Assembly (NCBI GenBank): GCA_016840645.1
Contig: JAEORY010000286.1
Location: forward strand, 1 to 5,675
Source: Candidatus Borrarchaeota archaeon
GTDB taxonomy: Archaea; Asgardarchaeota; Sifarchaeia; Borrarchaeales; Borrarchaeaceae
DNA length: 5,675 bases
Direction: 5' to 3'
Part shown: positions 1 to 5,516 of the stretch, in pieces
How positions within the stretch are numbered: the first letter of the stretch is position 1
Layout of the letters: each line of letters begins with the position of its first letter
Made by a program: the position numbers and the translations under genes
Notes under the pieces: generated by a model
The model's database searches: none
Seen by the model: the letters and a program-made list of their open reading frames with translations, nothing else
What the model was told of the DNA's origin: nothing

Positions 1-204
1 ACATCAAAAAACTAGAATCGCTCGAAACTTTGGACTAGCTCTCAGTGTACGGGTGTACTATTATGATCGCGCGTAACCCATTAGAAACGAAGCATGTTTG
101 AATCCATATCAGGTTGAACCCGCGAGAATTTTGAGCCTATTTTCAGACTCAATAACGCATCAAATCCCGTCGGGTCGCCACAATTCTGAATAACAGATCT
201 AAAG

Positions 205-223
205 ATGAAAAACTACTTTTCAT
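205..223. repeat. Small inverted repeat (hairpin)
   Basis: A 7-bp perfect stem, ATGAAAA (205-211) with TTTTCAT (217-223), encloses a 5-nt loop ACTAC. It is AT-rich and short, so it could be chance. No gene is adjacent that would make it a clear terminator or operator. Confidence 0.3.
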
Positions 224-254
224 GTTTAAGAAAATGCATAGGGAAAACTAGTTT

Positions 255-265
255 CGCGCGCGCGC
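255..265. repeat. CG-alternating tract, copy 1
   Basis: Eleven bases of strict C/G alternation (CGCGCGCGCGC) are embedded in AT-rich noncoding DNA. A similar 10-nt tract lies at 1990-1999 on the other side of the 504-1883 gene, and shorter CGCG runs occur at 68-73 and 4870-4873. Alternating CG is the sequence type most prone to left-handed DNA; a role here is only inference. Confidence 0.6.
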
Positions 266-382
266 TTCACATTTAGATTGATCTACTTTTAACATTTTCA
301 AAAATTTCACCTTCACTAACTAATTTAGTTCTCAATTAAATATTTGTATTCTAGTTTATAAAACGTGCGTGATACATATTAT

Positions 383-398
383 CGAAAAAATATTTTCG
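383..398 (-). terminator. Possible hairpin/T-tract terminator
   Basis: The 6-bp stem CGAAAA (383-388) with TTTTCG (393-398) has a 4-nt loop. Read on the minus strand it includes a run of six T (385-390), about 105-120 nt after the stop codon of the minus-strand gene at 504-1883. Archaeal termination commonly uses T tracts, so this may be where that transcript ends. The distance and weak stem make it tentative. Confidence 0.25.
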
Positions 399-503
399 TA
401 CTAGAAGATAAGTTAACAGCGATTTGTCCTCTTATAGAATTTACTTTAAAGAGTGCGTATCTCGGTACCACGATCTACAAATTTTTTACCATATAAAATA
501 ATC

Positions 504-1883
504 TTAGATTTGTATAGGATATCCTGCAGCATTCCAAGCGTTCATGCTGCCAAGTACGGTGTATACATTCTGATAATTTTCTCTCTTTAATATACTAGCT
601 CCGAGACTTGCTCGATTACCAACACTGCAAAGTATTGCAACTGGTTGATCTTTTGGTACTTCATTTATTCTTTTTTGTAGTTGACCAACATAGATATGGA
701 TTGCACCATGGAGATGACCTTTTATCCATTCATTTTCTTCTCTCACATCAAGAACTGTGAGATTTTTATCTAATTGATTCTTTAATTCTTGTACGGTTAA
801 AAGACTAATCTGTTCTATGGGCAGAGCTTCATTATACCATGCTTCTATGCCCCCTTTCAAGTAACCTTCTATTTTATCAAACCCCAACCTTATTAGATAT
901 TGCACTACTTTTTCTAGGTGTTCGGGTTCTTCTAGAAGTAGTAATATGGGTTTATCATATGGTAATGCCCAACCTGAGAAGGTTGGGACACCTTGCAACC
1001 ATATGTTGTAGGATCCTTTGATGTGGGCTGCACTGAATGCAGGGGGCATACGGGTATCTATAACTAATGCTCCTTTATCGATCTTTGTTTTAAATTCTTT
1101 GGATGTTAATGGTGTAGGATTTGAAAGTTGATTCATTAATGGTGGACCGTTAAGATTGTATTGCTCCATCTTATCGAAGTATGGTGGTCTCTCGTACTGT
1201 TCATCAATTTTAAACTTAATAAAATCATTTTTATTCTTTTGTAGAAGAGGATTTAATTTACGTTCTAAACCTATGGTGCTTTGTTTTCTCTCACTTATGG
1301 CTCCACCACAAACTGATCCTGCACCATGTGCTGGATAAAGTATGACTTCATCTCCTAATGGAAGAATTTTATTGAAGATACTTTCATAGAGTTCACCTGC
1401 TAATCTAACCGTTTCCTCAGGCCCATATAGATCTGTTCTTCCTACATCACCTATGAACAATATGTCTCCCGTGAATACCATTAAGGCAGTATCTTCAGAG
1501 GAAAGGTCTGACAAAACATATGATGTGCTTTCATCGGTATGACCTGGCGTATGGAGAGCAGTTAATTTAAGATCTCCAATCTGAAATTTCTGGCCGTCAT
1601 TTATGTTCTCGCCATATTTCCAATCTAGTCTAGATCCATGGTATATTTTTGCTCCAGTTATATTTGCTAGTTCCAAAGATCCGATTACATAATCCTCGTT
1701 GCGATGTGTCTCAAAAATACATCTGATTTCCAATTCTTCTCTTTTAGCTATGTTTAAGTATTCTTGACAGTCCCTGCGAGGATCAATTACAGCGGATTCA
1801 TTTTTTGAACCTATGAGGTATGAAAAGTGGGCTATACCTTCGGATTCTATGCGTTTAATAATCAATGCTTTTTCCCTTAACAT
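504..1883 (-). CDS. MBL-fold persulfide dioxygenase-like protein with two rhodanese domains (CstB-like)
   Basis: 459 aa, probably cytoplasmic; no signal peptide or membrane segment. Residues about 7-210 form a metallo-beta-lactamase domain of the ETHE1/persulfide dioxygenase type. The usual HxHxDH motif is reduced to THRNEDY (H60, D64 remain), followed by TPGHT (H115), FTGD (D140) and PAHGAGSVCGG (H186, C192). The ETHE1 iron ligands (first motif His, the GHT His and the GD Asp) are therefore kept, while the second-metal ligands are largely lost. Residues about 258-352 are a rhodanese-like domain whose catalytic-loop position reads LLLLEEPEH, with no cysteine. Residues about 362-456 are a second rhodanese with loop CSVGNR (C419). 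This order matches staphylococcal CstB, which oxidises low-molecular-weight persulfides and releases thiosulfate. Such a role in sulfide/persulfide detoxification is inferred. The ATG start has no Shine-Dalgarno but has a TATA-like box about 28 nt upstream. The gene stands alone on its strand. Confidence 0.9.
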   Translation of the reverse strand: MLREKALIIKRIESEGIAHFSYLIGSKNESAVIDPRRDCQEYLNIAKREELEIRCIFETHRNEDYVIGSLELANITGAKIYHGSRLDWKYGENINDGQKFQIGDLKLTALHTPGHTDESTSYVLSDLSSEDTALMVFTGDILFIGDVGRTDLYGPEETVRLAGELYESIFNKILPLGDEVILYPAHGAGSVCGGAISERKQSTIGLERKLNPLLQKNKNDFIKFKIDEQYERPPYFDKMEQYNLNGPPLMNQLSNPTPLTSKEFKTKIDKGALVIDTRMPPAFSAAHIKGSYNIWLQGVPTFSGWALPYDKPILLLLEEPEHLEKVVQYLIRLGFDKIEGYLKGGIEAWYNEALPIEQISLLTVQELKNQLDKNLTVLDVREENEWIKGHLHGAIHIYVGQLQKRINEVPKDQPVAILCSVGNRASLGASILKRENYQNVYTVLGSMNAWNAAGYPIQI

Positions 1884-1907
1884 TGATTTGATTATAATAT
1901 ATTCGCC

Positions 1908-1915
1908 ATTTATAA
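1908..1915 (-). promoter_or_regulatory. TATA-like box for the persulfide dioxygenase-like gene
   Basis: On the minus strand this reads TTATAAAT, centred about 28 nt before the ATG at 1883. Archaeal box A lies about 26 nt before the transcription start, so transcription would begin at or next to the start codon, giving a leaderless or nearly leaderless mRNA. This agrees with the lack of a ribosome binding site before the ATG. Confidence 0.5.
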
Positions 1916-1987
1916 CTAGTTGTTAGCCAAGGAAACCTAAAAATTTGATGTGCGTGTCCGCTATTCTTAAAAGGGATCGGAAAAATT

Positions 1988-2001
1988 TAGCGCGCGCGCT
2001 A
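1988..2001. repeat. CG-alternating palindrome, copy 2
   Basis: TAGCGCGCGCGCTA is a perfect 14-bp palindrome in the divergent spacer between the minus-strand gene starting at 1883 and the plus-strand small gene at about 2153. Its core (1990-1999) is a 10-nt GC alternation like the tract at 255-265. It could bind a dimeric regulator, adopt an unusual helix form, or be a dispersed genomic motif; the sequence alone does not decide. Confidence 0.6.
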
Positions 2002-2066
2002 TTTTAATTTAAACATGTACCGTTCTCAAATAAATACTGAAAATTTTTTTAAAATGCTGGGAACGA

Positions 2067-2082
2067 TAAAAAAATTTTTTTA
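2067..2082. repeat. A-tract/T-tract palindrome
   Basis: TAAAAAAATTTTTTTA is a perfect 16-bp palindrome (A7 followed by T7) ending just before the open frame of the small plus-strand gene. Such tracts bend or stiffen DNA and can act as promoter-proximal or chromatin-boundary elements. A similar but imperfect run (AAATTTTTTTAAAA) sits at 2041-2054. Confidence 0.5.
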
Positions 2083-2116
2083 GACTTTGCAAAAGCATTT
2101 AACAGTACAAGCAACT

Positions 2117-2146
2117 AAGCTTAAGCTCCGTGGAGTATGTAAGCTT
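2117..2146. repeat. Dyad just upstream of the small-gene start
   Basis: AAGCTTA (2117-2123) and TAAGCTT (2140-2146) form a perfect 7-bp inverted repeat. The 16-nt spacer contains CTCCGTGGAG, itself palindromic. It ends 6 nt before the ATG at 2153 and would sit in the 5' leader or over the core promoter, a natural place for an operator or an RNA hairpin affecting translation. Its role is inferred from position only. Confidence 0.35.
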
Positions 2147-2152
2147 TTGAGA

Positions 2153-2389
2153 ATGTCTTTTGATTCAAAACTAAAAATTCGACTCTTTCTACAGCACTAT
2201 ATGGGAGATCTTAATTCTAGTAAGATCAAAGACCTATACGTCTCTCTAGTGGAAAAATCTAATAATGCTGCTGAGCTTGATAAAAATGTGAATCAAACAA
2301 TTTCAAATGCGGATACTAAAAGGGATGATAGATTCATTGAAGCTTTTCGTAAACTTCATGAAGAGTTTGGTAAAGCATTTGCTGATTAA
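2153..2389 (+). CDS. Small charged helical protein, unknown function
   Basis: 78 aa from the ATG at 2153. The frame stays open back to a TTG at 2087, which would give 100 aa. I prefer the ATG because the extra 22 residues are strongly basic and unlike the rest, and because the dyad at 2117-2146 would otherwise lie inside the gene. No Shine-Dalgarno sits at proper spacing for either start (a GGAG at 2132-2135 is 17 nt from the ATG), so a leaderless mRNA is possible. The protein is rich in Lys, Asp, Glu and Asn, has no cysteine, no membrane segment and no signal peptide, and looks all-helical, with an amphipathic C-terminal stretch (about residues 58-78). I do not recognise the family. It is the only plus-strand gene in the window and ends 6 bp from the convergent stop codon of the radical SAM gene, so the two transcripts probably overlap at their 3' ends. 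Confidence 0.55.
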   Translation: MSFDSKLKIRLFLQHYMGDLNSSKIKDLYVSLVEKSNNAAELDKNVNQTISNADTKRDDRFIEAFRKLHEEFGKAFAD

Positions 2390-2395
2390 CTGATT

Positions 2396-3418
2396 TCATA
2401 TTTCCCATATTCCCTCTATTCTCGAATTGCAGTATGGACACTCTGAATCTTTAATATTATTTTCTATTATTTTGTAACTGTAACGTTTAATCAATAAGTT
2501 TTCGCAGTTATGACAATATGTATTTTCTTCTTCTCCAGGAACATTACCTAGATAGATGTGTTTTAGCCCAATATCAGATCCTATCTTGCGAGCTTTCTTG
2601 AGAGTTTCTATTGATGTTGGAGAAAGATTTGCGAGTTTATATGTAGGATTAAAACGTGAGATGTGCCAAGGTATTCCCTCATCAAGTTCCTCTATGAATT
2701 CTGCTATCTGTTTTAGATCTTTTTCGGAGTCGTTAAGAGAGGGAATCAACAAGGTTGTTAGCTCAATCCAAATATTGAACTCTTTATGAAGTCTTATCGA
2801 ATCCAATACAGGTTTCAAATGTGCACCACATATTTTCTGATAGAAACTATCGCTGAAACTCTTTAAGTCAATATTAGCTGCATCCAAAAATGGTGATATC
2901 GTCTTTAGCGCATCTTCAGTTATATATCCATTAGTTACGAAGACATTCTTTATACCTTCTTTGTTTGCTATTTTAGCAATATCATAAGCATATTCAAAGA
3001 AAATAGTCGGTTCAGTATATGTATATGCTATGCTTTGACATTTGTGCATCTTTGCTTTTTCAACAATTTCTTCAGGAGAGACCTCATTGCTGATGATTGA
3101 TTTTTTAGGTTTAGGATATTGTGTAATATCATAGTTTTGACAGTTAAAGCAGCTAAAATTACATCCAACAGTAGCTATAGAATAGGAATTAGATCCTGGT
3201 AGAAAATGGAATAATGGTTTTTTCTCAATAGGATCTACAGCTTCAGATACAGGTTTATCGTATACTAACGAATATAAGATCCCATTTACGTTCTCTCTGA
3301 CACCACATAACCCTCTATTACTTTCACTTATTTTACAATGTTGGTTACATAAGAAGCAGTGAATTATGTTGTCGTGGATCTTTTCATAGAACCTGGCTTC
3401 TTTAAATCTTACCACCAC
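2396..3418 (-). CDS. amrS: AmmeMemoRadiSam system radical SAM enzyme (AmrS)
   Basis: 340 aa, a typical length for AmrS. The radical SAM iron-sulfur motif is CNFSCFNC (C86, C90, C93). The flanking landmarks fit this family: an N-terminal EARFYEK start and CFLCNQHC with a later GLCGVREN (C21, C24, C28, C38), and C-terminal cysteine pairs YCHNC and CPYC (C302/C305, C327/C330) that probably bind zinc. The family is related to pyruvate-formate-lyase activating enzymes and in many genomes accompanies AMMECR1 and Memo proteins. Its substrate is not firmly established, and neither partner is encoded in this window. The start is a GTG at 3416-3418; the N-terminus fits family length and no in-frame ATG is near. 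No clear ribosome binding site or TATA box precedes it. The 183-bp upstream spacer (3419-3601) holds no gene I can support, only an AT-rich TTTATATAT stretch at 3572-3580 of unclear orientation. Confidence 0.9.
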   Translation of the reverse strand: MVVRFKEARFYEKIHDNIIHCFLCNQHCKISESNRGLCGVRENVNGILYSLVYDKPVSEAVDPIEKKPLFHFLPGSNSYSIATVGCNFSCFNCQNYDITQYPKPKKSIISNEVSPEEIVEKAKMHKCQSIAYTYTEPTIFFEYAYDIAKIANKEGIKNVFVTNGYITEDALKTISPFLDAANIDLKSFSDSFYQKICGAHLKPVLDSIRLHKEFNIWIELTTLLIPSLNDSEKDLKQIAEFIEELDEGIPWHISRFNPTYKLANLSPTSIETLKKARKIGSDIGLKHIYLGNVPGEEENTYCHNCENLLIKRYSYKIIENNIKDSECPYCNSRIEGIWEI

Positions 3419-3601
3419 ATTTTTCTATTAATTATGTTTTTCCGTAGACATTATTCATGGATTTTGAGAATTATGACTTTAGTACACATGCTAAGTTGAA
3501 ATCTTATCTGAAACAGTTTACTCTCATTAGTCTTTAGATTTTAATCTCATTTTCGACCTTACCTATTTTACTTTATATATGGTGGAGTGCTTGCAGCGAT
3601 T

Positions 3602-4705
3602 TTATATCAGATGTTTGAAGAAGTAATCTAAGTACTGGTAAACTGCTGAAGTAACAATAGAACCTTCATGCCAATATGAATTGATCACCCACAAAACAGA
3701 TCCTAACCCTGTGAGATAGTGAGGATCATAGTCTCCTTGATATAAGTCGCATAATCCTTTGATAAGAAATCGTCCAATTCTTTGTCTACCTGTTGAAGTA
3801 GTGAGCATCCCTGCTAAACATTCAACAGTAGGCTCCACTTCAAGTCTAGAAAAAATGTCATAGAACTGACTATATTTATCAACTGTTTTCATCGGTTTTC
3901 TTTTTAATGTAATGGGTTCAGTTTGCTTTTCTCCCATGAAGTCGATCCATGAATTAATCATATGAGCGAATTCTTCAGGGGTTAAGAGAGTACGTACACG
4001 TTCAATAGCATATCGAGTTATGGTATGATGCAAATTCACTATCCCTAGACCACTAACTGCTTGTAACATGGCATCTGTTTTATTTTCTGAAACTTTCTGC
4101 AACTTTAATTTTGGATTAGTAGTGAAGTTTCCCTTACAGAAATAATTACTTAATGTTATTAACGCGGGCCACAGTTCTTGATCTTTTCGCTCTATCATTT
4201 CTAAAAGTATAAATGCGGTACAGGAGACTGAGTGACCTAAGGAATCATCCAGATATCCACTTCCAATAAGTAAAAGTTTTCTTGCAACGGTTCTGATATC
4301 TCCTGAGATACTTAATTGATACAATAGAGCTGCAGTTTTCTCCAGATCATTGTTATCTATTGCAGTTTGAATATCAGTAAATGAAACGGGTGAGGACGTT
4401 AACACAATTTTAGGTGGGATTTTCAACTTTTTTCTTCTTGTATACTCGCAAATTTCAAGATTAACCAACGATGGAATGTCATCGTTTTCTAAGTATTGTA
4501 CAAGTTCGCGGTAAATGCGATACATTTTAGGTAAATGAGGGTTGATGTAGGGTGGATTGAGCACTTGTTGTGCTACAGGAAAAAGTGAGTTGTGAATCTC
4601 CCAAGCGTCAATTCCAAGTTCAATATTTTTTTGGAATAAATTGTTTGATTTCTTTAGATCTGATTTTTGAATTACCTCCAATAAATCATTTACAGACCTA
4701 GTCAT
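3602..4705 (-). CDS. Conserved-looking helical protein, unknown function
   Basis: 367 aa, starting at an ATG with a good archaeal ribosome binding site. The protein appears soluble and largely alpha-helical, with no signal peptide or clear membrane span. An N-terminal helical part (about 1-100) is followed by a second helical region with histidines set in helix-like contexts: LGHSVSCTAF (H158), VNLHHTITRYA (H226, H227) and SYWHEGSIVTSA (H346). A basic linker (about 262-275) separates two parts of the C-terminal half. Spaced histidines in a helical bundle can suggest metal or cofactor binding, and the layout faintly recalls questin-oxidase-like proteins, but I cannot confirm this and assign no function. 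The downstream spacer to amrS is 183 bp, so co-transcription is uncertain. The gene is flanked upstream by an rtcB remnant. Confidence 0.8.
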   Translation of the reverse strand: MTRSVNDLLEVIQKSDLKKSNNLFQKNIELGIDAWEIHNSLFPVAQQVLNPPYINPHLPKMYRIYRELVQYLENDDIPSLVNLEICEYTRRKKLKIPPKIVLTSSPVSFTDIQTAIDNNDLEKTAALLYQLSISGDIRTVARKLLLIGSGYLDDSLGHSVSCTAFILLEMIERKDQELWPALITLSNYFCKGNFTTNPKLKLQKVSENKTDAMLQAVSGLGIVNLHHTITRYAIERVRTLLTPEEFAHMINSWIDFMGEKQTEPITLKRKPMKTVDKYSQFYDIFSRLEVEPTVECLAGMLTTSTGRQRIGRFLIKGLCDLYQGDYDPHYLTGLGSVLWVINSYWHEGSIVTSAVYQYLDYFFKHLI

Positions 4706-4713
4706 GATTTATT

Positions 4714-4719
4714 CTCACC
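4714..4719 (-). promoter_or_regulatory. Ribosome binding site of the 367-aa gene
   Basis: The minus strand reads GGTGAG with 8 nt between it and the ATG at 4705. GGTGA is complementary to the UCACC of the archaeal 16S rRNA 3' end. It is the only clear Shine-Dalgarno in the window and supports this start over later in-frame methionines. A TATA-like CTATAAT lies further upstream, near 4738-4744 on the minus strand. Confidence 0.6.
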
Positions 4720-4755
4720 AAAAAAATAATGTAATTGATTATAGCTTACTTGCTT

Positions 4756-4893
4756 CTATCCTTTGATACAGATTATTGGTTTTACCTGAGTCACTATTTT
4801 AGCAATTCTAACTTTCTCTACTGAATGTACTACCTCAGTTACATCTTTGTAAGCATTCGGGGCTTCTTAGCGCGTACCTTCATGATCTGCCAT
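4756..4893 (-). pseudogene. rtcB: Decayed C-terminus of an RtcB-type RNA ligase
   Basis: Read on the minus strand, positions 4866-4756 encode EAPNAYKDVTEVV, then SVEKVRIAKIV and a final CIKG before a TAG stop. This matches the RtcB C-terminal signature, in which an EEAPxAYKDVDxVV segment is followed by a short helix and the protein ends in IKG or VKG. An in-frame TAA (4867-4869) sits exactly where the second of the usual Glu pair would be, consistent with one GAA-to-TAA change. Upstream of it, about eight codons (from ATG at 4893) precede without convincing similarity, and the rest of the roughly 480-residue protein is absent, since the CBS gene ends at 4951. Intact RtcB joins RNA ends carrying 2',3'-cyclic phosphate or 3'-phosphate in tRNA splicing and repair. 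This piece cannot be functional and is probably what remains of a deleted copy. Confidence 0.75.
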
Positions 4894-4945
4894 AATCATA
4901 TCTATTTTCGTAGTTGCATATTTTGCAATTTTCCTTTTTGATATC

Positions 4946-4967
4946 TTCAATCAACTTATTGATTGAA
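4946..4967 (-). other. Hairpin spanning the CBS gene stop codon
   Basis: A perfect 9-bp stem, TTCAATCAA (4946-4954) with TTGATTGAA (4959-4967), has a 4-nt loop. It covers the last codons and TGA stop (4951-4953) of the CBS-domain gene. On the minus strand the sequence after it is A-rich rather than T-rich, so it is not a standard hairpin-plus-T terminator. It may protect the mRNA 3' end or mark a processing point. Confidence 0.45.
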
Positions 4968-5370
4968 AAGCCAAGAATATGTTTAATGTTTCTCTCGTAA
5001 TATCTTTTTGAGTGATTATTCCAACTATTTTACCGTCTTTCTCCACTAACAAGCGGCGGATATTATTTGCATCCATTATTTTGGCTGCTTTCCCAATTGG
5101 AGCATTGGCTTCGACTGTTTTTAAAGGTGAACTCATTATCTTTTCTACTGTGAGAGATGTGCAAGTAGTATGCTCGCTGCAACATCTTTTTAGAATATCT
5201 CTTTCAGTCAAGATGCCAACGAATTGCTCACCTTTTTTTACAACTATAGATCCGATATCGTGTTCAACCATTTTCTTTATCGCATCATAAATTTTTGCTT
5301 CGTTGTCGATTGATATGATCTCAGTAGTCATAAAGTCTTTAATTGATTCAGTTATTGCCAAATCTTTCAC
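4951..5370 (-). CDS. Two-CBS-domain protein
   Basis: 139 aa made almost entirely of two CBS repeats, about residues 9-63 and 75-128. Each ends in the characteristic strand-helix turn, GILTERDIL (52-60) and GIITQKDIT (117-125), whose Thr and Asp commonly contact the ribose/phosphate of a bound nucleotide. A CBS pair forms a Bateman module that usually senses adenine nucleotides, S-adenosylmethionine or a similar ligand. No catalytic or DNA-binding domain is fused, so it probably works as a stand-alone sensor acting on a partner protein; the ligand and partner cannot be read from the sequence. The linker between repeats has three cysteines (C63, C64, C70), which is uncommon and might respond to metal or redox state. 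The start is a GTG (5368-5370); an ATG two bases upstream is out of frame and stops at once. A TATA-like box lies 29 nt upstream and no strong ribosome binding site is seen. Confidence 0.88.
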   Translation of the reverse strand: MKDLAITESIKDFMTTEIISIDNEAKIYDAIKKMVEHDIGSIVVKKGEQFVGILTERDILKRCCSEHTTCTSLTVEKIMSSPLKTVEANAPIGKAAKIMDANNIRRLLVEKDGKIVGIITQKDITRETLNIFLAFQSIS

Positions 5371-5395
5371 ATTCCAAGAAACCTATTTGCTTTGG

Positions 5396-5402
5396 TTTAT
5401 AT
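5396..5402 (-). promoter_or_regulatory. TATA-like box for the CBS-domain gene
   Basis: The minus strand reads ATATAAA, centred 29 nt before the GTG start at 5370, the same spacing as the box before the gene at 504-1883. This fits a leaderless transcript starting at or near the GTG. Confidence 0.45.
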
Positions 5403-5516
5403 CAAATTTTTTTATGTGTATACTTTTTGTTCATTTAAGATAAGAGATGTTCTAAACTAAAACTTATTCATTGCTTTCTAGGAATAAATTAATGATAAAC
5501 AGTATCGTTTGTTAAA

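Larger units (their letters stand above)
1..503. other. Gene-poor region, no convincing coding sequence
   Basis: No open frame of useful length is seen on either strand. Two frames are open at the left edge (stops at 36-38 and 74-76), so the tail of an upstream gene could be present, but neither can be recognised. The stretch contains a small hairpin (205-223), an 11-nt CG-alternating tract (255-265), a second hairpin (383-398) and a string near 158-180 that resembles the 3' end of a tRNA. Being downstream of the minus-strand gene that ends at 504, it may hold that gene's 3' untranslated region. Confidence 0.6.

Noticed and set aside
45..60. AGTGTACGGGTGTACT as an operator palindrome
   Set aside because: The symmetry is broken at several central positions and no gene is positioned to be controlled by it.
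1..76. Two open frames at the left edge on the plus strand, ending at 36-38 and 74-76
   Set aside because: Both are too short (11 and 24 codons) to tell coding from chance, and they compete with each other; neither resembles a known C-terminus.
839..1338. Two 60-aa plus-strand open frames opposite the persulfide enzyme
   Set aside because: Both lie wholly inside a strongly supported minus-strand gene and have no domain or start signals.
3457..3537. 26-codon plus-strand ORF between amrS and the 367-aa gene
   Set aside because: Very short, no ribosome binding site or clear promoter, and no recognisable features.
3572..3580. TTTATATAT as a promoter
   Set aside because: It reads as a TATA box on both strands; no gene start lies at the right distance in either direction, being about 155 nt from the amrS start and antisense to the 367-aa gene.
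5012..5290. 92-aa plus-strand open frame opposite the CBS gene
   Set aside because: It is the reverse-strand shadow of a clear two-CBS protein, with no independent coding evidence.
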